Shown: one piece after another, positions 26,885 to 36,228 of the stretch
How the letters are laid out: each line of letters starts with the position of its first letter
Numbering within the stretch: the stretch's first letter is position 1
NCBI GenBank assembly: GCA_026713105.1
Contig: JAPOPC010000064.1
Location: 62,001-126,000 of the forward strand
Direction of reading: 5' to 3'
DNA: 64,000 nucleotides
Source of the DNA: Acidimicrobiaceae bacterium
Lineage (GTDB): Bacteria; Actinomycetota; Acidimicrobiia; Acidimicrobiales; Poriferisodalaceae
Notes under the pieces: model-generated
The model's input: the letters and a program-made list of their open reading frames with translations, nothing else
The model's database searches: none
What the model was told of the DNA's origin: nothing
Program-made: the position numbers and the translations under genes

Positions 26885-27940
26885 ATGGCGCAGTCGCTCA
26901 GGTTCGGGATCGTGCACGACTTTCGCTGCCCACCGGGCAGCGACGTGACGATGCCGCAGGTGTATGCCGAGACACTCGAGCAGGTGGTCCTGGCCGAGCA
27001 GCTCGGCATGGAGCTGTGCTGGTTCACCGAGCATCACTTCATGGCCGACGGCTACCTGCCCAACTTCGTGCCTGTGGCAGGCGCTGCGGCAGCGCTCACC
27101 AGCAGCATCCGGTTCTCGACCGACATCTGCCTGATGCCGTTCCGGGACCCGGTGCGGCTGGCGGAGGACCTGGCGGTGCTCGACAACATCTCGGGTGGCC
27201 GGATGGAACTGGGCATCGGCATGGGCTATGCCGCGCACGAGTTCGCCGGGTTCGGGCTGCCACTCAGCCGGCGAGTGTCGCTGACCGAGGAGCCCATCGA
27301 GATCCTGCGACTGGCGTGGTCAGGCGAGCCGTTCAGCTACGAGGGCAAGCGGTACACCTACCGCGACCTGCGTGTCACGCCCGATCCCGTGCAGCCCGGC
27401 GGACCGCCGTTGTGGGTGGCGGCCACCAGCGTCGCGGGCGCACTGCGGGCTGCCCGATTCGACACCAACTTGCTGCCCCAAGGCCCGAAAGCTGCCGTGC
27501 TCGAGCCGTGGAAGGAAGCGCTGGCGGCGGACGGTCGAGACCCTGGCGACAAGCGGGTCGGGATCATCCGGGGCGTATACGTGACCGACGGCTCGGATCC
27601 GGCCGACGACCCGACCTGGGAAGCGGTAGCCGCGGCTGAGAAATACCGCCGCGGCGTCTATATCGGCATCATCAAGGCCAGCACCGACCACAAGCAGACG
27701 GCCCGTGAGCGTTCGGCCCGCACTGGTCCACGCCAGCCCGATCCGCTCAACCCGCTCGTGTGGACCGTCGGCGACGCCGACCACTGCGTCGGCGAGCTGA
27801 CCACGATGATCCGCGATCACGACGTCACCGACCTGGTCACCTGGGGCGGACCGCCCGGCCTGCCGCCGTCGGTCATGAACGCCTCGCTGGAACGCATGGC
27901 GCGCGAGGTGATCCCCCGAGTCCGCGCCAACTTGTCGTAG
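26885..27940 (+). CDS. LLM-class flavin-dependent oxidoreductase
   Basis: A 351-residue luciferase-like TIM-barrel monooxygenase. AEQLGMELCWFTEHHFMADG is the EHH loop, FRDPVRLAEDLAVLD the mid-barrel segment, and ISGGRMELGIGMGYAAHEF the flavin-phosphate region. It would use FMNH2 or F420H2 to hydroxylate or oxidise an unknown small substrate. GAGGAG precedes the ATG at 26885. It sits between the MttB-family gene and a small SnoaL-like gene on the same strand, which suggests a common catabolic or detoxification operon. Confidence 0.92.
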   Translation: MAQSLRFGIVHDFRCPPGSDVTMPQVYAETLEQVVLAEQLGMELCWFTEHHFMADGYLPNFVPVAGAAAALTSSIRFSTDICLMPFRDPVRLAEDLAVLDNISGGRMELGIGMGYAAHEFAGFGLPLSRRVSLTEEPIEILRLAWSGEPFSYEGKRYTYRDLRVTPDPVQPGGPPLWVAATSVAGALRAARFDTNLLPQGPKAAVLEPWKEALAADGRDPGDKRVGIIRGVYVTDGSDPADDPTWEAVAAAEKYRRGVYIGIIKASTDHKQTARERSARTGPRQPDPLNPLVWTVGDADHCVGELTTMIRDHDVTDLVTWGGPPGLPPSVMNASLERMAREVIPRVRANLS

Positions 27941-27992
27941 CGGCTAGCGGCGCGTTCGGCCCAACGAGCAAGCGCTGCCCTAGGGTCGAGCC

Positions 27993-28385
27993 ATGGATAT
28001 TGGTGACCGTCTGGAAATACATGAGCTGCCGGGCCGCTACGGCGACATCATCGACGACCGGGACTGGGACCGGCTGGGGACGATCTTCACCGACGACGCG
28101 GTGTTCGACCTGACCGATTTGGGTGCGCCCCGGCTGGAGGGGCTGGCTGCGATCCGAAAATTCATGGCGGACGACGCAGAGCACCCCCGCACCCACACGA
28201 TGACGAACATCTACGTGAACGAGACCGACGATGGGGTGGAGCTGAAGTTCCGGATCCTGGCGCTGCTGGGCGGCGGCAAGGTAGGCACCGCGTCGTATCA
28301 CGACCTGGTGGTGAAGACGTCGGACGGCTGGCGTGTGCAGGATCGGATGCTGAAGCACCGCCGGACGCAGGTGTATCCCGACTGA
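27993..28385 (+). CDS. SnoaL-like / NTF2-fold protein
   Basis: A 130-residue single-domain alpha+beta cone-fold protein (IHELPGRYGDIIDDRDWDRLGTIF; FTDDAVFDLTDLG; YHDLVVKTSDGWRVQDRML). The family includes hydroxylating, isomerising and cyclising enzymes as well as non-catalytic ligand binders. A catalytic residue cannot be assigned by eye. It follows the LLM gene by 52 bp and precedes the IclR regulator by 7 bp. Confidence 0.85.
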   Translation: MDIGDRLEIHELPGRYGDIIDDRDWDRLGTIFTDDAVFDLTDLGAPRLEGLAAIRKFMADDAEHPRTHTMTNIYVNETDDGVELKFRILALLGGGKVGTASYHDLVVKTSDGWRVQDRMLKHRRTQVYPD

Positions 28386-28392
28386 GAGACCG

Positions 28393-29196
28393 ATGAACAA
28401 CAAGAAGTCCTCGACATCGGACGACACGGCGTCGGCTGGCTCATCGAACGCTTACCCGATTCGCGCTGTCGAACGCGTCTGCGACATCCTCGACCTCCTG
28501 CAGCGTTCGCATGAGGGGGTCTCGCTCCCTGAGACCGCGACGGTCACGTCGCTGCCGAAGAGTTCAGCATTCCGGTACCTGTCGGCGCTGGAAGCCCGCG
28601 GCTACGTCGAGCGTGACACCCAATCAGCGCTGTACCGAATCGGGCTCGCCTTTCAGCCTCACAACACGCGCCAGCTCGAGGCATTTCTCGCGCGGGCAGG
28701 CGGTCCACTGCAGCGACTCCGCGACGACACCGGCGAGACCACGAACCTCGGAACGCTCCAGGGTTCGATGATCGTCCACAATCTCGTCTTCGAGAGCAGC
28801 CAGATGATGCGCCTGGCGGCCCGGGTCGGCGATCGCGCCCCCATCCACTCGACGGCCCTCGGCAAGGCGATCGCAGTCGAATTGCCCCCTGATCGGGTCC
28901 TGGCGATCCTCGACACCGTCGGGATGGCGCCGTTCACCGACGCCACGATCACGACGCCAGAGGCCTACCAGTCCGCGCTGGAGACCGTTCGAGATCAGGG
29001 GTTCGCGATCGACGACTGCGAGAACCAGGCCGACGGCCGATGCGTCGCCGTCGCCCTGCGGGGCATGCCGTTTCCCTGCGGCATCAGCGTGAGCGCACCA
29101 GCGCGACGGCTCACCATCGACATGGTGCCGTCGGTCGTCAAGCGAATTCGCAGCGTCGGCAAGCATCTGGTCAGCGACTTCCTCAACGAAGGCTGA
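28393..29196 (+). CDS. IclR-family transcriptional regulator
   Basis: A 267-residue regulator: an N-terminal winged helix (VERVCDILDLLQRSHEGVSLPE; LPKSSAFRYLSALEARGYVE) and a C-terminal effector-binding IclR domain (HSTALGKAIAVELP; YQSALETVRDQGFAIDDCENQ; ALRGMPFPCGISVSAPARRL). Such proteins usually control nearby catabolic operons in response to a pathway intermediate. It starts 7 bp after the SnoaL-like gene and stops 9 bp before the D-serine dehydratase-like gene, so it probably regulates the D-amino acid / peptide catabolic region. Palindromes at 38676-38691 and 36229-36251 are candidate targets. Confidence 0.93.
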   Translation: MNNKKSSTSDDTASAGSSNAYPIRAVERVCDILDLLQRSHEGVSLPETATVTSLPKSSAFRYLSALEARGYVERDTQSALYRIGLAFQPHNTRQLEAFLARAGGPLQRLRDDTGETTNLGTLQGSMIVHNLVFESSQMMRLAARVGDRAPIHSTALGKAIAVELPPDRVLAILDTVGMAPFTDATITTPEAYQSALETVRDQGFAIDDCENQADGRCVAVALRGMPFPCGISVSAPARRLTIDMVPSVVKRIRSVGKHLVSDFLNEG

Positions 29197-29205
29197 GGCG
29201 GCGCC

Positions 29206-30486
29206 ATGGAGCCCGAACCACCACTGCCGGCCCGGCAGGTGTCCCCCAGCGGACAGCAATCACCTTCGAGACCGAAGGGGCTGCCCCTCTCTTCGACACC
29301 GGGCTCCCGATGGTGTGTGTTCGATGCCGACGTGCCCTATCCCGCCGCATTGTTGTTCGCATCGGCGATCGAGCACAACAGCGCGGCGATGATGGCCTTC
29401 TGCGAGCGCAACAGCGTTTCCTTGGCTCCCCATGGCAAGACGACCATGGCGCCAGCGCTGCTGCGCCGACAGCTCAACGACGGCGCCTGGGCCATTACCG
29501 CAGCGACGACATGGCAAGCCAAGACCATGAGGGAGGCAGGGGTCGATCGGGTCCTCATCGCAAATCAGGTCGTCGTCCCCGCTGAGATCGAATGGCTGGC
29601 GCGGTCGGGCGCCGATGGCTTTGACGTCTACTGCTACGTCGATTCCCTCGAGGGCGTCGACATCATCAACGAGACCTTGGCCCACGTCCGACCGTCGCGT
29701 CGGCTACCGGTGCTGGTTGAGCTGGGGATAGCCGGCGGACGTACCGGGGCACGCACCATTGACGACGGCCTGCGAGTCGCGGCGGCTGCCCATGCATCCC
29801 CGTACCTCGCCCTCACAGGAACGTCGGGATTCGAGGGGATTCTCGGGCCGATGGACGACCGGCCTCCCCGAGCGGGAGTCCAGGAGTTCCTCGACCAGAT
29901 CGTCGAGCTGACGCACGCCATTGATGCCAACGGGTGGTTCGAGCCGACACCAGAGGTGATCGTCACCGCTGGCGGCAGTGCATACTTCGATCAGGTCGTC
30001 GACCGGTTCTCACTCGTCGACATCGAATCGCCGCTGCGGATCGTGCTGCGCAGCGGCTGCTACATCACCCACGACGACGGTTCGCTGCACCAGGTCTCCC
30101 CGATGGGTGCAGCGCCACGCATCGACCAAGACGAGCGGCTCGTGCCGGCCATCGAAGTCTGGGGTGTGGTGCTTTCGCGCCCCGAGCCCACGCGCGCCTT
30201 GGTGGGCATCGGCAAACGCGACGCCTCCACCGATGGCCTGTTGCCGGTGCTCAAGAAGGTCCGTCGCCGGGGCTCAGCCCGCATCGAGACCGTCGCCCAC
30301 AACCGCGCCGTCGACATCAACGATCAACATGCCTACCTGGATCTCGATGCCGACGATCCGCTTGCAGTCGGCGACCTCGTCGGGTTCGGCATCTCCCATC
30401 CGTGCACCACGTTCGACAAGTGGCGTGCGATCCCCATCGTCGACGACGACTACTGCGTGGTGGAAATCGCCGAGACGCTGTTCTGA
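29206..30486 (+). CDS. D-serine dehydratase-like / D-threonine aldolase-like PLP enzyme (alanine racemase N-terminal fold)
   Basis: A 426-residue fold-type III PLP enzyme. Lys78 in LAPHGKTTMAP is the Schiff-base Lys. ATTWQAKTMREAGVDRVLIANQVV and VELGIAGGRTGAR line the barrel. HPC near the C-terminus (SHPCTTFDKWR) matches the His-x-Cys zinc site of eukaryotic-type D-serine dehydratase. Expected reactions are beta-elimination or retro-aldol cleavage of a D-3-hydroxy amino acid. About 35 N-terminal residues are poorly conserved, so the true start may be later. The association with an N-acyl-D-amino-acid deacylase at 32029 supports D-amino acid catabolism. Confidence 0.87.
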   Translation: MEPEPPLPARQVSPSGQQSPSRPKGLPLSSTPGSRWCVFDADVPYPAALLFASAIEHNSAAMMAFCERNSVSLAPHGKTTMAPALLRRQLNDGAWAITAATTWQAKTMREAGVDRVLIANQVVVPAEIEWLARSGADGFDVYCYVDSLEGVDIINETLAHVRPSRRLPVLVELGIAGGRTGARTIDDGLRVAAAAHASPYLALTGTSGFEGILGPMDDRPPRAGVQEFLDQIVELTHAIDANGWFEPTPEVIVTAGGSAYFDQVVDRFSLVDIESPLRIVLRSGCYITHDDGSLHQVSPMGAAPRIDQDERLVPAIEVWGVVLSRPEPTRALVGIGKRDASTDGLLPVLKKVRRRGSARIETVAHNRAVDINDQHAYLDLDADDPLAVGDLVGFGISHPCTTFDKWRAIPIVDDDYCVVEIAETLF

Positions 30487-30505
30487 GCGCCGCTGAGCGT
30501 CAGGC

Positions 30506-31996
30506 TTACAGCGGGCTGTAATCGGCATCGCGCTCGTAGGGGAACATCGGTCGAGGCCGATGCGCATAGTCGAGTGCGCTGATGTCGGCGCTCGTGCAGC
30601 CGGGGGTGTTCAGCCAGATCATCTCGGCTGCGATCGGCTCATACGCGGCCCGCGGCGAGTGGACGCCCTTGGCGACGATGATCGGCTGGGTAGCCGGATC
30701 GAGGCCAGCGCTGACCAGTTCTTGGCGACTGGTGTTGCCGCGAGGATGCGACGTCAGCAGCACCATGTGATCGTCTCGCGTGTGGACCAGGGCCCTCGGG
30801 CCGTGGTCATAGAACCGCCAGCCGCCATGGGTGGGCCCGTCATCGGTGAATTTCCCGTCATCGAGCATCAGAACTGTTCCCTCGAGGGTCACCGAATCGC
30901 CGTGTTGATCGTCGGTCTTTCCGCCCGCTCGCACCACGATCTCGGCGCCCACACCAGCGTGCGCGCAGGCGGCGACCGCATCGGGATCGCACAGCGAATG
31001 GAACAGCCCGCCGATCGCCAGGCGCTGCGCTGCTGCCAGCACATGAGTCGAATCGCCAGGACTGCCCCCGCCGACATTGTCTCCGACGTCGAGGAGCACG
31101 ACGGGATGGGCGTCGGCCTGAGCGGCGCGCCGCAGCGCATCGTCGATCGCGACTCCGTCGCCTTCAAGTTCGCCGCGAGCCTCCCACACGGCGAGCGCGA
31201 GTTCGCGGGCGACTTGGCGAGCTAGATCAGCATCGTCATCGGTCACCGCCACGACGGCCATCCCCATCTCGGAGACATCGGCATACGGGAAGCCCTCGGC
31301 GATGCTGACCGACAGGACGCCTGTGCGAGTGGCAGCCTGCGCAGCCATCGCGACGAGCTCGCGCATCGGCGAGTCGTTCGTGCCCTGCCGCAGGATGTTG
31401 ACGGCTACCGGCGGCTTCTCGAGAGCCATGACCGGTCGCACTTCCCCGCGTATGGAAGCGAACAGCACCTCGGCGCATTCTCGGGCACGAATGCGAGCAT
31501 CGAGGTGGGGATTCGTCATGTAGGTGTTGACCACGTCGGCGCACTCGACCATGCGATGCGAGATGTTGGCGTGCATGTCGTAGGTGACCGCGATAGGAGT
31601 GTCAGCTCCGACAAGTTGCCGTACCCGTTCGAGGACTTCGCCATCGGCGTCACGACACTGCTCAGATGCTGCAGCGCCATGCAGGGCCAGCAGGATCGCG
31701 TCCCAGGGACCGTTGCTGTCGAGTTCGGTCAGCATCCGCTCGGTGATGTGCTCCAACGCTTCGGCCGTGATCGTGCCCATGGGGTTGAGGTCGAAGTACA
31801 CAAGCGGTACGAACTCGACATCCGCTTCAGCCGACGCTGCTTCGATGAATCCCGCCAGAGTGGCCTGCGAGGGGGCGTACTTGGCGACCAAAGCGTCGCC
31901 CTCGTCGGGTCCGCTGGCCAAGAACTGTTCGAGGCTCGCCGGCACCGGAGCGAACGTGTTCGATTCGTGGTGGAAGCCGAGTGTCGCAACGCGCAT
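30506..31996 (-). CDS. M81-family metallopeptidase, MlrC-like (copy 1)
   Basis: A 496-residue protein of the microcystin-degradation MlrC family, zinc enzymes that cleave linear peptides or amides. Candidate zinc ligands are Asp140 and His142 (TYDMHAN) and His164 (NPHLD). The C-terminal domain has DVGDNVGGGSPGDSTH. The N-terminus MRVATLGFHHESNTFAP is typical. The ATG at 31996 is preceded by GGAA. It lies 32 bp downstream of the N-acyl-D-amino-acid deacylase on the same strand and converges on the D-serine dehydratase-like gene. A second family member on the opposite strand is at 34735. Confidence 0.9.
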   Translation of the reverse strand: MRVATLGFHHESNTFAPVPASLEQFLASGPDEGDALVAKYAPSQATLAGFIEAASAEADVEFVPLVYFDLNPMGTITAEALEHITERMLTELDSNGPWDAILLALHGAAASEQCRDADGEVLERVRQLVGADTPIAVTYDMHANISHRMVECADVVNTYMTNPHLDARIRARECAEVLFASIRGEVRPVMALEKPPVAVNILRQGTNDSPMRELVAMAAQAATRTGVLSVSIAEGFPYADVSEMGMAVVAVTDDDADLARQVARELALAVWEARGELEGDGVAIDDALRRAAQADAHPVVLLDVGDNVGGGSPGDSTHVLAAAQRLAIGGLFHSLCDPDAVAACAHAGVGAEIVVRAGGKTDDQHGDSVTLEGTVLMLDDGKFTDDGPTHGGWRFYDHGPRALVHTRDDHMVLLTSHPRGNTSRQELVSAGLDPATQPIIVAKGVHSPRAAYEPIAAEMIWLNTPGCTSADISALDYAHRPRPMFPYERDADYSPL

Positions 31997-32028
31997 GGGG
32001 TTCCTTAGTTGTCAAGCAGATTGGCCGG

Positions 32029-33627
32029 CTAGGCGTTCGCGTGATGCGAGCCTCTTCGAAGGACTTGCCCGGGACGATCGGTGCTGATGATTCCACGATC
32101 CAGCACGACGGTGCCGCCGACGATGACGACATCGATGCCGGTCGGCGAATCGGCGATCCGGCCGAAGTCGGCGTTGTCGATGACGGTGTCGGGATCGAAG
32201 ATCACAACATCGGCGATCGCACCGATCTCCAGCGTCCCACGGTCGCCCAGCCCGAGCCGTCGAGCCGGCTCGCCGGTCATCTTCCGAACTGCATCGCTCA
32301 GTTCGAGCACCCCCCTGTTGCGGACATAGGAACCCAAGACCCGCGGGAAGGTGCCGAAATTGCGCGGATGGGGGCAGCCATCCGATTGCTCAAGCGGGAT
32401 CGCGTTCCCATCGGAACCGATGACCGACAGCGGATGGGCCACGAACCTCTCCACGTCCTCTTCGCTGCGGTAGAAGAGCACCACATTCAGTTCATTGCCG
32501 TAGCGCTCGCATAGCTGCAGGGTCAGTTCGTATGGGTTGATTCCCTCGCTGGCCGCGAGCTCCTCGAGCGTGCGGTTAATGCCGTAACCGTCGGGGCTGC
32601 CGCAGATGACGAATCGGTCCCACAACCAGGGAATCCCATCGAACCAGCCCCCGCGCATGTCGTGGAGCGCACGCTGACGCTCTGCGACGACGGCGAGCCG
32701 GCCACGCATCGCCTCGGTGCCGCCTGAGCGCACCCACTGCGGGAGGTATTGCGTCAACGGCGATGACGAGGCGTCATAGGGATAGACGTCGAAGAAAATG
32801 TCGATGCCGTCGTCGCGGGCATCTTCGAACATGGCGAGAAGCTCCGCTCCATGCCCCCACCGGTCGGGCCGATTGATCGCCAGGTGGCTGAACTCGACCG
32901 TCACACCCGTGCGCCTGCCGATATCGATGGCCTCCGCCACCGAAGCGCGCTCGTCGGGAGGGATCGAACGTGAATGCGTGGCATACAGCGCACCGTGGTC
33001 TGCCAGCACTCGGGCCAGTGCGGCGATCTCGTCAAAGTCGCCGTACGAACTAGGCACCAGCGTGAGCCCGGTGCTCATCCCGAACGCGCCCTGTTCCAGC
33101 GCGAGTGCGAGGTCGCGTTGCATCCGGCCGACTTCTGCGGCTGTGGCCGATCGCTCGTCCAGGCCCATTGCCGCCACCCGCAGCGTTCCGTGGCCGGCAA
33201 GCGGCGCGACATTGATCGCCAGACCCTGGTCTCCCAAGGCCTCGGCGTAGCCATCGAAGTCGGTCCACCACGGCGTGAGGGGGGCCGTCACCCCAGCGAG
33301 GTGGTCGGCGTGGAGCTTCGCCCTGCGAGGTTCGATCGGGAATGCCGAGAATGAACAGTTGCCGACAACTTCGGTCGTCACGCCCTGACGCAGCTTGCTC
33401 TCGCCGGTGCCGTCCGCCACGAGCGTCAGGTCAGAGTGCGTGTGGATGTCGACGAACCCCGGGCACACGACCCGGCCGCCGGCATCGATGGTTCTCCCCG
33501 CCGGGGATCCCACGGCAATGTCGCCGAGAGCCGTGATTCGGTTGCCGGTTATGCCGACATCGCCCGGCCGCGCAGGAGCTCCCGTGCCGTCGATCAACGT
33601 GGAGTCGCGGATGAGCAGATCGAACAT
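32029..33627 (-). CDS. N-acyl-D-amino-acid deacylase (D-aminoacylase family)
   Basis: A 532-residue amidohydrolase that releases D-amino acids from N-acyl derivatives. The metal site HTHSD (His62, His64), Cys91 in VVGNCSF, His218 (YATHSRS), His248 (EFSHLAI) and the Asp in GSDGNAI match the Cys-His-His-Asp set of characterised D-aminoacylases. The ATG at 33627 starts MFDLLIRDSTLIDGTG, a typical amidohydrolase N-terminus; an upstream in-frame extension to 33735 has no similarity. The start lies 2 bp after the stop of a 29-codon remnant ORF and may be coupled to it. MlrC copy 1 follows. Confidence 0.92.
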   Translation of the reverse strand: MFDLLIRDSTLIDGTGAPARPGDVGITGNRITALGDIAVGSPAGRTIDAGGRVVCPGFVDIHTHSDLTLVADGTGESKLRQGVTTEVVGNCSFSAFPIEPRRAKLHADHLAGVTAPLTPWWTDFDGYAEALGDQGLAINVAPLAGHGTLRVAAMGLDERSATAAEVGRMQRDLALALEQGAFGMSTGLTLVPSSYGDFDEIAALARVLADHGALYATHSRSIPPDERASVAEAIDIGRRTGVTVEFSHLAINRPDRWGHGAELLAMFEDARDDGIDIFFDVYPYDASSSPLTQYLPQWVRSGGTEAMRGRLAVVAERQRALHDMRGGWFDGIPWLWDRFVICGSPDGYGINRTLEELAASEGINPYELTLQLCERYGNELNVVLFYRSEEDVERFVAHPLSVIGSDGNAIPLEQSDGCPHPRNFGTFPRVLGSYVRNRGVLELSDAVRKMTGEPARRLGLGDRGTLEIGAIADVVIFDPDTVIDNADFGRIADSPTGIDVVIVGGTVVLDRGIISTDRPGQVLRRGSHHANA

Positions 33628-33629
33628 GG

Positions 33630-33719
33630 CTAGATCTCGATGACATCGATCAGGCCGCACTGGGCAGCCAGGACGAGGTTCTCCTCCGAGAGCGGTGTGA
33701 GTACCGAGGCGAGTTTCAT
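33630..33719 (-). pseudogene. 29-codon ORF, probable 5-prime remnant of a TIM-barrel sugar isomerase/dehydratase gene
   Basis: A short reading frame begins MKLASVLTPLSEENLVLAAQ and ends VIEI then TAG, two bases before the deacylase ATG. The sequence resembles the start of mannonate dehydratase / sugar isomerase-type TIM-barrel proteins (MKLxxVLTPLSDENLxLAAQxG), as I recall them. The rest of such a gene is missing. It may be the stub left by a deletion that joined the promoter and start to the deacylase, or a real leader peptide that couples translation. The similarity is from memory and untested. Confidence 0.5.
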
Positions 33720-33855
33720 CTGAGAACAGCCGCACGACGACGCTGAGGGGAACCTAACAGTCACCCAGCCAGCCATTCGAGGGCCCGGCGCATCAGCGGG
33801 CTCGGGGTCGAACGCCTAGAGGCCGCGGGCGAAGGCAGTGACCTAGAGTGCCGAC

Positions 33856-34710
33856 GTGACTCCCGAAGCAGTCGTGGAGTGTGCTTGCGACCTCGGGGAA
33901 GGACCCACGTGGGACGCGGCACGACAACGGTTGTTGTGGCTCGACATCGACGGTCAGGTCCTCCATCAGTTGAGCGTCGAAGGCCACCACACCGCGGTGG
34001 CCATCGATCAGCGTGTCAGTGCCGTCGTTCCCGATGTGGACGGCCATCTGGTCGCCGTCGCCGGCCTCACGGTGGCCCGGCTCGACGAGGACGGCCGCGT
34101 CGGAGCGGTGCTTGCCACGCTGCCGCCCGATGGCGACGGTCTGTCGAACGACGCTCGTTGCGACCCGAAGGGGCGTCTGTGGGTCGGCACGGTCGACCGC
34201 TCGGGAGAGATGCAGGCGGGTCTGTTCTGTGTCTCGGCCGACGGCACGATCCGCCAAGTTCGCGATCGTGTGGCCTTGTCGAACGGCATCGACTGGAGCC
34301 CTGACGGGCGAACCTGCTACTACGTCGATTCGCTCCTGCATCGAGTCGACAAGCTGCATCTCGACGACGAGGGGTTCCCGATTCGCACCGAGACCCTCGT
34401 CGAGGTCGACGCGATTCCCGACGGCCTCAGCGTCGACGCCGAAGGCGGGGTCTGGGTCGCCCTGTGGGATGGAGGCGCTGTTCACCGGTACTCCCCGACC
34501 GGAAGCCTGGACCGCATCGTCGAGGTGCCGGGAGGCTTCATCACGAGCTGCGCGTTCGGAGGCCGTGAGGGAACCACGCTGTTCATCACGAGCGCTCGGG
34601 GCGGCCTGCCCGAAACGGACCTGCGCTCCCAACCGCACGCTGGCGCCCTGTTCGGGGTCGATGTCGGCGTGGCGGGCCGCGGCTATACGCCGTTCGGCGC
34701 ATCGAATTGA
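33856..34710 (+). CDS. SMP-30/gluconolactonase family protein
   Basis: A 284-residue six-bladed beta-propeller lactonase. Candidate metal ligands are the Glu in DLGEGPTWD, the Asn in ALSNGIDWSPDG and the Asp in PDGLSVDAEGGVWVALW, with the substrate Asn/Asp in LSNDARCDPKGRLWVGT. It would hydrolyse a sugar or other aliphatic lactone. The start is GTG at 33856. MlrC copy 2 begins 24 bp after its stop, so the two are co-transcribed, divergent from the deacylase operon. Confidence 0.9.
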   Translation: MTPEAVVECACDLGEGPTWDAARQRLLWLDIDGQVLHQLSVEGHHTAVAIDQRVSAVVPDVDGHLVAVAGLTVARLDEDGRVGAVLATLPPDGDGLSNDARCDPKGRLWVGTVDRSGEMQAGLFCVSADGTIRQVRDRVALSNGIDWSPDGRTCYYVDSLLHRVDKLHLDDEGFPIRTETLVEVDAIPDGLSVDAEGGVWVALWDGGAVHRYSPTGSLDRIVEVPGGFITSCAFGGREGTTLFITSARGGLPETDLRSQPHAGALFGVDVGVAGRGYTPFGASN

Positions 34711-34734
34711 CAGCCACCAGTCAGGCAGCCGCAC

Positions 34735-36210
34735 ATGCGCATCGGGCTTATCCAGATCACCCAGGAGACGAGCAGTTTCAACCCGACGCTGACGACGCTC
34801 GCCGATTTCGAGTCGTTCGGGATCTACGAAGGCGTCGAGATGCTCGAGCGTCTGCACGCGTCGGGACCTGTCGGCGGCTACCTCGATGCCATCGGACGCA
34901 CTGACGTCGACATCGAGACCGTTCCCATCATTCGCGGTGCCGCCCGATCCGGCGGCCGGCTTTCGCTCGAGGCGTTCGAATTCTTCGACGCGAAGGTGCG
35001 AGACGGGCTGCGCGACGCCGGTGAACTCGACGGCCTGGTCATGCTGTTGCACGGTGCGGCGTCCGCAGAGGGGATCGACGACGTGGAGGGAGCCCTGCTC
35101 GCCACGGCGCGGGATGTCGTCGGGCCGTCGATGCGGCTGGCCTTGATGCTGGATCACCACGCGAATGTGACCCGGGAGATCGTCGACCGCGCCGACATCA
35201 TCGTGGGATTCCGAACCCAGCCGCACGATCAGTTCGAGACTGCTCGCGACCTGACCTCGCTTGCCGTGCAGCTCTTCAGCGGGGAGATCTCGCCGACGAC
35301 AAGCTGGCGAAAGCTCCGCATGCTCACCCATCAGGAGCAGTACCTCACTTCGCGCGGCCCGATGAAGACGCTGTTCGACCGGGCGCGCGACGCCGAGCGC
35401 GACCCCCGGGTGCTGGCCGTCTCGCCGTTTCCGATGCAGTGCTGGCTTGATGCCGCCGAAGGCGGCTGGGCGATCATCGTCGTGACTGACGACGATCCGC
35501 CGCTCGCCGAGTCACTGGCCGAGGAATTGGCCGAACTGGCGTGGTCCATGAGGGACGACTTCCAGCGCACCGAGAGCCGCCCGATCGACGAAGCCGTGAC
35601 GGACGCCGACCGAGCCGACCGAGGCCTGGTCCTTCTCAGCGACACCGGCGACTCAGTGCTGGGCGGCTCAGGAGGCGACAGCACAGTGATTCTCGAGGCG
35701 ATCCTGCGGCTTGGCATCCGGAGTCGAGCCCTCGTTCCGATGATCGACGCTGCCTCTGCTGTTCAGCTGGCGCAGGCCGGTGTCGGTACCACCGTGACCG
35801 TCGCATTGGGCGGCCGATCCAATCCCTTCTTCACGCCCCTGGAAGTGACCGGCGTCGTGCGCGCCGTCTCCGATGGAGTGGTCGAGCTGGACGGTCACGC
35901 GGAGGACCAGATCCAGATGGGTGCCACGGTTGCCTTTGATGTCGGACCGGCAACGCTGCTGGTGAGCGAATACGCCGGCATCGCCGGCATCGATCCGGCC
36001 GTGTACCGACACGTGGGGGTGGAACCAGCGGACTACAAGTTGGCCGTGATGAAGACTGCGTCCAACTTCCAGTACATGGCCCCGCTCACGTCCACGATCA
36101 TTCGCGTCGCCACGCCCGGTCCGACACAGTCCGACATCGCCGCACTGGCATGGCAACGAGTTCCGCGCCCCATCTTCCCGATGGAATCACCGCAGACCTG
36201 GCGAGGCTGA
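34735..36210 (+). CDS. M81-family metallopeptidase, MlrC-like (copy 2)
   Basis: 491 residues, paralogous to the protein at 30506 and with its putative zinc ligands at the same positions: Asp140, His142 (LDHHAN) and His164 (QPHDQ). The C-terminal domain has DTGDSVLGGSGGDSTV. The N-terminus is MRIGLIQITQETSSFNP. The two copies flank the deacylase/lactonase pair on opposite strands and have diverged well beyond a recent duplication, which points to two different peptide or amide substrates. It follows the SMP-30 gene in the same operon. Confidence 0.9.
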   Translation: MRIGLIQITQETSSFNPTLTTLADFESFGIYEGVEMLERLHASGPVGGYLDAIGRTDVDIETVPIIRGAARSGGRLSLEAFEFFDAKVRDGLRDAGELDGLVMLLHGAASAEGIDDVEGALLATARDVVGPSMRLALMLDHHANVTREIVDRADIIVGFRTQPHDQFETARDLTSLAVQLFSGEISPTTSWRKLRMLTHQEQYLTSRGPMKTLFDRARDAERDPRVLAVSPFPMQCWLDAAEGGWAIIVVTDDDPPLAESLAEELAELAWSMRDDFQRTESRPIDEAVTDADRADRGLVLLSDTGDSVLGGSGGDSTVILEAILRLGIRSRALVPMIDAASAVQLAQAGVGTTVTVALGGRSNPFFTPLEVTGVVRAVSDGVVELDGHAEDQIQMGATVAFDVGPATLLVSEYAGIAGIDPAVYRHVGVEPADYKLAVMKTASNFQYMAPLTSTIIRVATPGPTQSDIAALAWQRVPRPIFPMESPQTWRG

Positions 36211-36228
36211 TCCTGCGCGTACCACTGG

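Noticed and set aside
33628-33735. Longer start for the N-acyl-D-amino-acid deacylase
   Set aside because: The extension is Arg-rich without similarity to amidohydrolases; the remnant ORF in another frame explains this stretch better.
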